Shown here piece by piece: positions 1 through 11,906 of a DNA stretch of 64,000 nucleotides (position 1 is the stretch's first letter; each line of letters opens with the position of its first letter). The translations under genes and the position numbers were made by a program. This DNA comes from Paulownia fortunei (Eukaryota > Streptophyta > Magnoliopsida > Lamiales > Paulowniaceae), in assembly GCA_019321725.1 (NCBI GenBank), contig CM033110.1, forward strand, positions 1,582,729 to 1,646,728, in the 5' to 3' direction. The notes beneath the pieces were generated by a model that was not told the DNA's origin, ran no database searches, and saw only the letters and a program-made list of their open reading frames with translations.

Positions 1-990
1 CCACTAACCAACAAGCACCTAAGCAACCCTGTTTTGTAGTGCTAATGCTTGTTTTGAATATGCGCACCAGGTCACTCTCACTACACTTTGCTCACTTGCC
101 CCTTGACCTTATCAAGCCAATCATCACCCCTCCCACCCCAAATAGGGAATAAGTAGGGTTAAAAAATAAAATAAATTATTGAATATTCGATTTGAAATTG
201 ACTGTTTAAAATTTTAGTTGATTTTAATTTGTTAACTTAATAAATAAAATTTGAACAATTTTTTTCATTTGTTAATATTTGAAACTCCACTCGATTAATG
301 AAAAAAAATATGTGTAGAAATACAAATTACTCGAATTTGATTCGTATTCGATTCGACTAATATTCGATTCGATTAACAATCAGATCTAACTCAACTACAA
401 TATTTTAAATTTGATAAAAATTAAAATAAAATTGAACATAAATATATTTGATTCAATTCAAAATTATTACAACCCTTTATATAATTGATGTATATTTATA
501 GAACTTAAGAAGGGGATTTGGGGATCTGGGCAATTATGGGAATTTCATGGTAATACAAGGATTTGACTGGAGAGTGCATAACATGCGCTGCAGAAGAGCG
601 TGAGACAGATGTTGGAGATTTAAATAATTGTTGTCATTTCGCGGGAAGTGAAGTGACGGAAACAAACTGCTCCCCCACACTTCTATTATTGTGTGCCCAA
701 AAAAACAAATCACAATTTTTTAAATTAATTCATTTTAGGATTGAAATTCCAAATATAGAGTATATAGTAATTTCCTATGATTTTCTACTACTTTTATTTT
801 TACTTTGTTAACTTTATTATCAAGAAAATCCCTCTAAAATGTCATAGCTTAATCTTATAGAGTAATCCTTCAACTTATTCTATACTAGGGTGCATAAAAG
901 AATGGAATTTGGAAAGGTCTTTTGTCGTGAACAAATTTACCTTCTCTAATATTTAAATCAGTGTGATATTAAAAAATATCAATTAAATAT
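1..990. other. AT-rich intergenic region
   Basis: No gene recognised. Short open frames here have no family resemblance. Bases about 165-475 belong to a dispersed AT-rich repeat with recurrent TATTCGATTCGA-like words; similar stretches occur near 41850-42120 and 50530-50860. This grouping is by eye. Confidence 0.5.
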
Positions 991-1274
991 AAGTGGTTAT
1001 CATTTTATTTTTTTTGGATATCGCTCCATCACGAACGCCCCTAGGACCACGTGGGAGATGTAAATTGCGGATGTGCCTCAATTGGAACAGCAACACACCA
1101 AAGTCCTATACACTGGTGCCCACAACGGGTCGACCCCAACCCGACGAAGCCCGATCATTCATTTGGGACGAAGTTCGACCACCAAGCGGAATCGAACCCG
1201 CACACTACGATTGCCAGCAAGAATTTCTCAGCGACTGAAACCAACTAAGCTATGCCCGGGGGCAAGTGATTATC
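991..1274 (-). mobile_element. tRNA-derived SINE with 11-bp target site duplication
   Basis: Read on the minus strand, the body (1263 down to 1002) begins with a tRNA-like head. It contains an A-box-like TAGCTTAGTTGG followed by a B-box-like GGTTCGATTCC, the internal RNA polymerase III promoter of tRNA-derived SINEs. It ends in an A-rich tail (AAAAAAAATAAAATG). The flanks AAGTGGTTATC (991-1001) and AAGTGATTATC (1264-1274) match at 10 of 11 bases, as expected of a target site duplication made by LINE-encoded machinery. Body about 262 bp; no coding capacity. Family name not assigned. Confidence 0.8.
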
Positions 1275-2002
1275 TTTTTTTATCACATACATTGGTTGTA
1301 GTTGGGAAAGTTGATGAACTTTAAATAAAATTTCATAATGCATGAATCATATACTTTTGGTCCAAATTTCTACCCTATTTTAGGTAGAAATGTATCATTA
1401 TTTATCGAACATTGAAATTTCCACGGACTTTATTATATTTTCTTGAATCCAACTTTTCAAAGGTGAGTCTTCAAACAACATCTTACATCTAAATATTTTC
1501 TTGAATTATAATTTAGACCCGAAATTAGCTAAAATTTAAACCTAAGAGTATAGATGTTAGATCCATACATCTACACATTTCTCCTAAGCATCTTACTTTA
1601 GTAGTCTAAATTATTCGTTTGTGTGTGTTACACTTTAACTCCCAACAAATAGCGAACGAGATCAATAATACAGAGCACATACAATATAATTTTATATTGA
1701 TTTTTTGTAATCTTATTGAATTTTTATAATTAATCTCTTATTATATAAATCTAGCACATTCTATCCACTAAAACTACACAAACCCTTCTTTTTAAAAAAA
1801 GAAAAGAAAAAAAAAATCCTTGATTAGTAAATTGTCCTAAAGCTGTTAGCTCAAAGTCCAAAACTGTATCTATAAAGTTTGGCAACCTCTTTTTCCCAAC
1901 CCTAACCTCAACTTTTTTGCAACTAACGACTCTTCAAATCTTTTAGAGACATTGATAACCCTTAACTCCCTCGAGCTGCCACAACATCTTTGCTTCCTTT
2001 TA

Positions 2003-2060
2003 CATATATATATATATATATATATAGATACATACATACATACATACATACATACATACA
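2003..2060. repeat. TA / CATA compound microsatellite
   Basis: A run of alternating TA is followed directly by about eight ACAT/CATA units. The minus-strand open frame crossing it is low complexity and not taken as a gene. Confidence 0.9.
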
Positions 2061-3010
2061 TGTTTGACAGATTGAAATTCGGATTCACATTCCTTGGTTC
2101 AGATTTTTTAATTTATAAATGAGTATAGGATAAATGTTGATTTTTTATTTTTAAACACAATCTATCTCATTTATTTTTTATTTTAATATATATATTTATA
2201 TATATATGTAATATTATTTTTAAAAAAATATTTAGTAATCTTATTTTAAAAAATAATATATTTTTTTATAATTTTAAAATTATAAAGTAAGTCTAACCTG
2301 AACTTGACGGATCCGAAACGATTTGAGTTTAAATTCTTAAACACCTTAGCGGATGGGTTTTGAATTTGGACAAACTGACTTCAAATTCAAAATTTGCTCC
2401 ATTTTCATCCTATATATACATACATATGTATAATTACCTTATCATATAAGCAATGTCTATATCACCTTATATTTAGGGATAGAATCACAAATTTTAATTT
2501 CAGGGACGAGATTGAATTAGTTATTAAGAATAATAAATAATAATATATTTTCAGAATAATTCTATTATTTTTACCATAATAAAATATATAAAATTTATAT
2601 TTATATAAATTTAAAAGAAATGACTACCTCTATCGTATCCCGCCCCGCACCTGCTTATATTACAAGTTAAAGATGTACAATATCAGAAACTTTGGAGAGG
2701 AGAATGGCTACTTTTATATGGAAGTGGTAGAGTGTTTGATGACTTATTTTAATTTAATAGTCCAATTTGTAGCACCATATTACTTCATTTTTTATCATAT
2801 GAGGACATGGATCGTGCGTGTTAAATCTGTTATCTTAAAAGAAAACACCTTTTTTTATATATGTTGGTGATTAGGATCAAATCTCAACACAAAGTACGCT
2901 TCATAAATGGTGATGATTATTGCTACTCAATTCCAAGTGGAAATCAACTTTTGGGTTCACGTGCTTCCTGATGTGGCAAAATCATAATCAAAACCTCACC
3001 CCACCTTACC

Positions 3011-3029
3011 CCCCCCCCCCCCCCCCCCC
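3011..3029. repeat. Poly-C tract
   Basis: Homopolymer of about 19 C in otherwise very AT-rich DNA. Exact length may be unreliable because homopolymers are error-prone in assemblies. Confidence 0.85.
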
Positions 3030-6000
3030 ACCAAAGGATGTAACTTCATATTAGAGTTTTTATAATGGGATCATTAATCAAATTAATTTTAGCAATGAAC
3101 ATCGATTTAATTAATCGGGTTGATTCAGTCTAATCGATATAAAATAATTTAATTATATTTTTTTTATTTTATAAAATATTAATATAATAAATTAATTATT
3201 ATGTATAAAATTAAAAAAATTAATAACTAACTAAAATACGCATTTAACAAAATCAAAACTCAAATAATGATATAATATATATATATATATATTTACTCAA
3301 ATATCAAATTTAATTTTTTTAAAATAAAATAAAAAATTATTTTTTTTGGCCGAGCTGATCGAATTTTCTATTTTTTTCACCCAAATAAACTAAATTAACC
3401 ACCGATTTATGATTGGATCAGTTAAATCGATTGATCTGATTTAATTTTAAAAATATTATTTCCTCTTAAATATAACATTACCCGTGAAATTTTATATTGA
3501 TCGGGTCGATTATTCAACGCGTGACTTTATTTAAGAGTAGGGTCCAATTTCTTGAACCTTATGAGATTTTACATGTTCATCGGATGACCTATTGAAACTT
3601 GTTGTGTCAAAGGATCTGCCTATGCTAAAATGACCTTTAATTGTCCTTTCAATTATCTTTACTGAAAATTCTTCACAATAGAGACACATAAATTACTTTT
3701 ATTTCAATTTTGTGTTTTATTTTTATGTATATAATTAATACTAATTTTATATTTAAAAAATATTTTATATAAAATATACATGTGTTATATATAATACAAA
3801 ATGTAACATTAACTATATTAAAATAAAAAATCTGAACTATAGGCCATTATGCATTAACTAACATCACTATTATTAAAAAATTTGTTCTTGAAATTTTTGA
3901 AGTTGTGATTGTGGTGAACTAGACCTCTTCAACCCTTTTAAGTGGGCAAGATCATCAATACAAATTGATTTGAAGTTGGCGATTTCAAATATATAATAAA
4001 AAATTTATTAAATTTATTTGGATAATTTCATGATATAATGAATTTTAAATTCTTATATTTTATTTTGAACTATTTTTTGAGTTATTGTAGTGAATTTCAA
4101 ATCCATCTTATTTAGAGTTATTTAAAATTATTCACATAAATCTTACCGTCAAATCTAAATTCTACAATACCATAAAAATATTTTTTATAAAATATCTTTT
4201 ATAAAATGATTTTTTTCTCAACGTAAGAATTATACTTAAGAGTCAAAATCAGCATATGAGAAGGGTCGACAACGTTATAAAAATGATTTTTAATTTATAA
4301 AATATTTTTTATAAAATGGTTTTTTTCTCAACATATGAATTATACTAATAAAGAAAGAAAAAGAAGATACAAAATAGAATGAAGACTCATAAAAAAATTA
4401 TAATTTTATGGGACAATAAGCATACGTAATATTTGGTTTCATTTTTATTTTTGTATTTTTTTTCTCCGAAGGTGAAAATGTGTTTGTCATCTGTATATTT
4501 TGCGAATATTATTTTTACTCTTCAAAATATCAATTATTTATTATAATATTTATGTAATTATATATTTTATTATACTTCTATTAATTATAATAAAACAATA
4601 AGACATCTACACTTAAAAATATTTTTACTAATCATAATAAAATAATATTAATAAAATATTTACAGTGAAAAATATCTTTTAAAATATATTATATTATTAT
4701 TTTTTATTAAAATATTTAAATACATTTTCATTCTCTCTACATTACCCGTTCCCTATCGAAATACATTCATCCAAAATAATTTTCTTCCATAGAAAATAAA
4801 CTAAACATAGCAATAAGTTTTCAAGAAAATTTGCTGATAGCTCTAAGTGCCATACACAACACTTACCATTATGTCGGACCCACTTAAAATCCATGTAATG
4901 TCGCTAAAAAATCGTTATTATTATCATATTAAATGATAATGTTGAAATTTTTCCTAATGATATGAATTAGGGGACAACAAACTTAATAGTGACAAGACTG
5001 TGTCTAAATATTCACTCTTAATATTTAATAATATATGTATAACGAAAACATAAATATAATCAGAAATTATTGTGATAATTTTTATTATCATTAAATTATC
5101 ATTATAAATATGTCACTTACATCAATAACAATAATTTAGACATAATTTTCAATAATAACTACTTATATAGACAATTGTTGTCACTAATCCGAGAAATCGA
5201 GATTCAAAATTCTAAATGATTATGATTATGGTTGTTCAGATTTACAAAATTCTGGAGCATTATAAAAAATATACAGGACTTTCTTGATTTTCCTTGAAGA
5301 GGTTTTGGCAAAAGGATAAAGATTACTTAAAACTGCGGATGGTCAGATAATAATTGTAACATAGAAATTTTCCTTCCATAATGTACAAAACCATATTTGG
5401 GTGATGTTAAGTAGCTGAGTCCTCAAGGGGATGATACATCATATATGCATGCATGGTCCACCAATCTATATTCTAAATCAACCTCATATATTCTCTCCTC
5501 TCTCCTCTCTCCTCTCTCCTCTCTCGTACACACACATTTATATACATATATATATGTGTGTCTATTATATATATATATATATGTATACATATAGGGATGG
5601 AGCTAGTTGGTAGACAGAGGCGAGTTAGGGGTGGACAGCGGCGACCGTCCATCAATTTTATAAAATTTTTAAATTAATATTAAGTTATATATATATATAT
5701 ATAGTAAATTTTAAAAATTTGTCTCTAAAAACGTTAAAAATAATTTTTCATTTACTGTTTTTTAAAAACAAAATTTGTATATTTTTATCTTTTTTTTTTT
5801 TAATAATTCAAGTTATTAGTGGCGTTGATTGGATTAATATTGAGAGATATTGACCTTTCCTTGATTCGACTTTCGAATAAATTCGATAGATGACCTTCTG
5901 ACCTACATTAAGCGCGAACAGAACTTCCGAATGGGCGAAAACAATCACACTAACGCTTTTACCACCAAATGAATTCAAATCTACAATTCTCACTTTTTTT

Positions 6001-6095
6001 TTTCTTATATTATACCACTGCGCTGTGTCAACGGTCATTTCTATCCATTTTCTATATCCATTTTATGATTCTATCCTACATGCAAAGAGAGAAAT

Positions 6096-6181
6096 ACCAA
6101 AGAATATGAACCTTAACAAGAATTAATACTCTCTCTCTCTCTCTCTCTCTCAAAGAATAGGAACCTTAACAAGAATTAATA

Positions 6182-6253
<72 letters not shown>

Positions 6254-6315
6254 GCATATTGGTAGAGAGAGAAATTCCAAAGAATAGGAACCTCAGCAAG
6301 AACTAATATCCTCTT
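6096..6315. repeat. Compound (CT)n microsatellite within a short tandem repeat
   Basis: A unit with the core CAAAGAATA-GAACCT-A-CAAGAA-TAATA followed by CT repeats occurs three times (starting near 6098, 6151 and 6276). The CT tracts are 6129-6151 and 6182-6254; the second is interrupted by single Ts and Cs. The third unit has lost its long CT run. Confidence 0.85.
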
Positions 6316-6591
6316 GCTTTTATGTACTTTTATTCATATCCAAGAGAGCATAGTGCATGCTTACTCCCAATTGGAATTTTACTTGGTTCCTGCAGTTTGT
6401 AGATTTTTTTTTTTGCCTTTTTTCCTCATAAAATAGTGATACTGAATTCTATATGTTAGGAGAATATGTATTAAGATCATCATTTTCGTGAATTTTTCTA
6501 TTTTAACAAGCGCTTTTAGTCAAATGAATATATATAATTTTTCCGATGTTAGATCTAGGGGAATACATTGCCTCGTTGAGCGATATATCTT

Positions 6592-6850
6592 ATTTACTAT
6601 TTTTTTATTAAATTAATAATGAATTATAAAAAATAGCGAGTGATATATACTTAGGTCAATAAGAAATTTACTATTTTTTTATTGAATTAATAATGAATTA
6701 TAAAAAATAACGAGTGATATATACTTAGGTCAATAAGAAATATTCAATATACTCTGTCATGTCTTACATTTACAAACCTTGAATATAGAGAATAAGAAAT
6801 ATTCAATATACTTTGCCATGTCTTACATCTACAAAACTTGAATATAGAGC
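6592..6850. repeat. Two nested short tandem duplications
   Basis: A 74-bp unit starting at 6592 is repeated from 6666 with few differences. It runs directly into a second tandem duplication with a 59-bp period, units starting near 6732 and 6791 (shared start AATAAGAAATATTCAATATA). The second overlaps the end of the first, so they arose sequentially. Confidence 0.8.
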
Positions 6851-9800
6851 AGAACTATGAATATCTATCTAGGTAGGAAAAAGTGATATTAGTAATAATA
6901 TAAAATATATTGTTAATAATATATATTAATTAATCATAACTTTTATTTAATTATAATAATGATTTCATAAATTTAATAATGACCAAAATTACATCTAAAT
7001 TATCAAATTTTAAAAATTAGTCAAATATGTATGATGATAATTTAAATTTTATCGTAAAATCATTATGATAATTTTTATTGTCCCTAAGATGTTATTAATT
7101 CTAATACATCTCTTTCGTCCCCAATTTCTTATCAAATTTAGACGTCTTCATATTATAAAATAGTGTAAATGTTAAATTTAATAGTGCATCTTACTATACA
7201 TTAATATATAAATATATAAATTTATATATATTTATATAAATATATAGTAAAATACATATTCGATAAACACCGTCTATTTAGTAGACGGATTATGATGACC
7301 ACTATGTAGTGTCTGTGGGGATAACTTGCTGACTGGGTCTTAGCTTATTTTTTAGTGCAAGAGATAACAAGAATCCAGATTATTTTGTTGTGTATAATCT
7401 CTTATCCAATGAGTGCATAAATTATTCATTTGATTAATAAGTAAGATATAGGTTTAATTACGATTATATCCTAAGAGGTTTGTCCAATATACTACATCCC
7501 TTTAAGGTTTGATATCAATTTATAAATTCTTCCTTCCATTATGACGATGTAAGGAAAAATGATGACATCATAAAATTAATGGTAGAAATTCAATTTTACC
7601 CTAGCATTACTTTGTATTTCATGTAAATTGAAAATTTACAACTCTCTTAGGTTTGTCTAAATTTACATAATGTCCCTCTTTTGTCCAATGCACAAACTAC
7701 TCCCTTGATATTTAATATTTGTTATTTATCATAAACTAATGAAATTATTCTCTATCGTATAATAAGTTTTTACTTCTAATATTTCAGAAGTGTAGCAAAA
7801 AATATCATAGTTTTCTAAATAGATATAATTATAAATATTTTTTAAAAAAAATGTTTTGAATTTAATTAAGCATCCTATTTCTTGTATCATGACTAAATCT
7901 GTTATTTTTTTATGACTTCTTATTTTCTACCACAAATTACAATTAAAAAAAAATGTAATGTTCATATTCTTGAAACAAACAAACAAAAAATGCATTAAAT
8001 TTTCTTATATATAGTAAAATCAAATTTATTCTCCTAAGGCTAGACTCCCACATTCCCTCCTTGCTACCTTCGCTATGGATCTCCTTCTCTTAATGATTAT
8101 GAGGAGAAGGAAAAGAAAATAAGTAGAAAAATCTTCAATCCAAATTTGAGTTGCGAATCGAGTATATTATTTCTAACATGAATTTAACTTTAGATATACG
8201 AGTTTATATATAGTATGAGTAATTGGAGACTGAAAGTGCCTTTGAATGCTTAGGGTATTCCTTTTTTTTTTTTGGATAAATTACAAAAACCTACTTATAT
8301 ATTGGACAAAGGGTAAATAAGTCATTTCATCTAAAACATTCGAATGTTAATTTTATTGAAGGTAAATGTAATTAAACATATTACATTGGAGAGGTGTCCA
8401 TATATAGGATAAATCATGAGGGAGGTATTAACCTTAAAAAATAATTAATATTATAATTTCGTACATAAAAAGTTTGCAATTTACACGTAAGAACTCACTC
8501 ATGCATGCATGCATGACACACCTTGATGTAAGATGCCATTTTATTTTTCCACCTAAGTTTTGTACATATTCGATCCCAAAGTGTCAAAAAGAAACCCAAT
8601 CTCCCAAATCAGTGCTATAATGCACAGATTTATCCGCTTAGAAAGATTAACAAGACAAATAAGATAAGATCATGAAGAATAGTTTAATTAGATCGTATAT
8701 AATGAAACAAGATAAAAATATCTATATTCAATGATATACATCGAGTATGCATCCCATTATATATTTACACATAAATATATATAAATGTATATATCGAATG
8801 TACATTTTATCGTACATTTACATACATTCATATATGATATTAATATGTAAAATATAAGATGCAAATTCGATATGCATCATCGAATATAATATTTCTTATA
8901 TATATATATATATATATGGCTTTGTGTAAAGGTACCATAATTGTGGTGGAACAAATGGAATGGTTGGCTGGAAGTGATTTTCCTTTTCATGATATTCTAT
9001 GTGTATGTGTTGGAATAAAATAAGTAAAAGATACGTCACGCAACAATTTGCCCTTTTTTTGTGTGCGTTTTTCCAATTTGCACTTTCGAAAGTGCTTTCC
9101 CACTAAGAATGGCTAATGTGTCTGTCACAAAAAATTGAAAAGATTCATGTACTCGAAATCTTTTGAGACTTTTGGATTCTTCCTATGATTTGGGATAATT
9201 GGATGCAACTGAAAGAGGGTATACTTCTATTCTAAAGTCAGGTGCCTTTTGCCCATTACAGTGTGTGTGATGTGTAGAAAATTTCTTGTTCTGCCCCTAT
9301 TCGGACATCAATTGTTGTTCATTTGGATACTATTTAAATAGAATTAATAATCCTAAAATGTATATTAGATGATAGAATGTCTCACATCCCCGATTGAGTG
9401 GTACCAAATGGGTAGCGTGAAATTTCTCTTTAATCATATGAGAAATTTGATTTACTTATCTCGTGAAATGTCAAACGTAAATCTATTTGCTTTTATGATT
9501 AGATTGAATTTGGCATACCGTCCTATGATACGTAGTCATGGAAAAAATCAAGATTTTATGTTGAGTAAGACGATGGATGCTTTGAAAAGAATTCAGACAA
9601 AAATTTGCACTTATTTCCAATTGAGGGAGGCGACTGTCCCTATCCACCCCCTACTCGTTCAATCCCTTAATTTAGTGCACTATTGTAGAGCATGGCACTC
9701 ACAATAAGCAAATTTGTGCATTTAACTTTGTACTACACATTTTTGGGAGAATTTTGGGATTTCCCATCGAGTTAGGATACAAATAGAATAGATTGAAAGC

Positions 9801-11180
9801 GCATCTTGCTATATATATAGAACACTTAAAAACGTGCAACTCTTTTATATTTATGTAATATTTCATTTTGATTTGCTACAACCGGCATATATATCTTAGT
9901 TACAAATAATTTTGAAAAGTTGTGCATCATGACCTAATCGAGTTTAATTATATCTCGTAACATAGGCCTAACTCAACAAAAAAAAATTAAAAAAAAAATA
10001 TCAAAAAATAGAAGGCTTTTTTGTTTTCTTTTCTTTTCCCCCTCTTCATTTTTATGCCAGGGGTAGCATTTGGGCCAACATATGGGCCTGTTTTTATATC
10101 TCACTGGCAACAATTTAAAATCAGCCCAACGACCCAAACAACAAAGACGAAGATCTGGCCCAAAATAACATGGGCATTCAGAGATGAATTGCCAATTAAT
10201 GGAACTTTTTGTGAAGGTTGGTTAGTGGTATGTGCATATATTAGACATGGAGAAAATTTTGATCCTAATTTGGTAGTAAAAATTTGATTTTTGTTTTGAA
10301 AAAAAAATGGATTTCTGTTTAGTCGCATTTGGATTAAAGAATTAAATTTAATAAAATAATTAAGAATTAAATTTAATAAAATAATTAAGAATTAAAAATA
10401 AGCAAAATATTTTTCAATATTGATTTTTATAAAAATAATTCAAAATAATTATCAATTGATTTAAAATTCATTGTAACGCAAAATTATCCAAGCCCAATAG
10501 AGGAAATCAAGTTTAAAATTCTCGTGCTGTCCAAGTTTTGGCAAATCTAATTTTTGTGGCCCAACCCAATTAATGTATAAATATAAAGAAAATATCAAGG
10601 TCAATTTTAACGGTGAGAATTTGATTTTATAACAATTCATTTTATTAAAAATTAACTTTTAAAATAATTGATTTTTATAAAAAAAAATTTTTTTGAAGAA
10701 TTTGATTTTATTAAATTATGGTTAGTTAAAAAAACTCTTTTAAAAAATGCTATTTATTGGGTTTTTTATAACCAAAGATAATTCTAGTTTGAATAATCCA
10801 ATACCTCCATTAATCATAATTTTCGAATTTACATTGTCAAATATCCTTTATAAATAAGGATTTTTTGCCCAAAAATACTTTTCAGAGCCAAAATTATTAA
10901 TAACGCAGCATTAATATTTTTTTTTTCTTTTCGTTTTTGAGTGAAATTAAAATCAAAATTAATTTAATTTTAAAATAGAAAACAAACCAAATAAATAAAT
11001 AAATAAAATATTATATAGACTAAAACTAATTACATCATAATTTACCATAATTAACTTTAATTGAACACACTTACTTGTTACCGAATCACCGGGCAACACG
11101 TACCAGGATATTTTCGCTTGATCAGAACGCTGCCCGCACTGCCCGAACCCTTCTCTGTGGGAGATTACGGTCAGCTCTTC
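6851..11180. other. Intergenic, no gene seen
   Basis: AT-rich, no recognisable coding exon. Contains CATGCATG-type RY words near 8500-8517 and TA-rich runs near 8902-8918. A TATAAATA at 10849-10856 lies about 500 bp upstream of the inferred leader exon of the acidic-protein gene. It could be a promoter element, but the distance is long and it may be chance in this base composition. Confidence 0.4.
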
Positions 11181-11376
11181 CAAGACTCACACCAGTCACC
11201 ACAACTCTTTCAGCTTCTTCTTCCCCTGCAGTTATTTTTACATCCTGCTGTCTCTAGAGCTTCCTCTGCTTGATCGGACGGTCCACAATGAAAGTTGCCT
11301 CAGATCTCTGCTCCTCCGCTTTTTAGCTCTCCAAATTCTCAGATCTCCTCGATCCAACCTCAGATCTGATCTTCCG

Positions 11377-11887
11377 GTAAGTTTTCCTCTCCTCAATTTC
11401 TTCGCTGAATGCTAATTTATTTATTATTTTGATTTTAATTTCTTTTTTCTAATAAAGATAATTCAGTCTGATTCACACTCATTTTCTTCATAATTTTCAA
11501 CAAATATTCAAAATTTAATTCTAGTTGACTTCAGATTTTCTGAAAGAATCGTCTCTGATCTGGATCTATTAATTTAATATATATATTTTACATTTTTCTG
11601 AGCTCTAAGGTGTAATTTAATATTTAAATTTGTTAAAAATTTATTTTTTGCACTCATTTTTTTTTTCTGCTGTATTTTTTCTGTAAAATTTGCTGTCCTG
11701 ACAGAAATTTTTACTTTATTTCTCAATTTCTGTGATTTGAAATTTTTAATTTTTTACAAAAAAAAAAGTTGATTTCTGTCGTCTTCTATTTTCCCGTCGA
11801 TTTTCTAATTTTTCGGGGTTCTTTTATATTAATAATATTTTTATTTTAGTTGAGCACTCAGATCTGACGGTCAGTGTTTTTCCACAG
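11377..11887 (+). other. Putative 5' leader intron of the acidic-protein gene
   Basis: A GC-richer, pyrimidine-rich leader ends at 11376 with donor GTAAGT. The next good acceptor (TTTTTCCACAG, ending 11887) lies 19 bases before the ATG at 11907. The intervening 511 bp is T-rich, like a plant intron. Leader introns near the start codon are common in strongly expressed plant genes. Needs transcript support. Confidence 0.55.
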
Positions 11888-11906
11888 TTGAAATTTACAA
11901 GTGAAA

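Larger units (their letters stand above)
1275..6095. other. Intergenic, no gene seen
   Basis: AT-rich sequence without a convincing coding frame. It holds a TA/CATA microsatellite near 2003-2060, repeat-like segments at about 2090-2420 and 3060-3480, a pure C tract near 3011-3029, and a CTCTCTCC run with TA repeats around 5492-5585. A stretch of higher GC near 5593-5660 may be the end of a decayed transposon. Confidence 0.5.

Noticed and set aside
5431..5655. Frames over CTCTCC and TA repeats
   Set aside because: Translations of microsatellites on both strands.
9369..9707. 112-residue plus-strand frame
   Set aside because: No recognisable domain, AT-biased composition, no splice or promoter context; likely chance.
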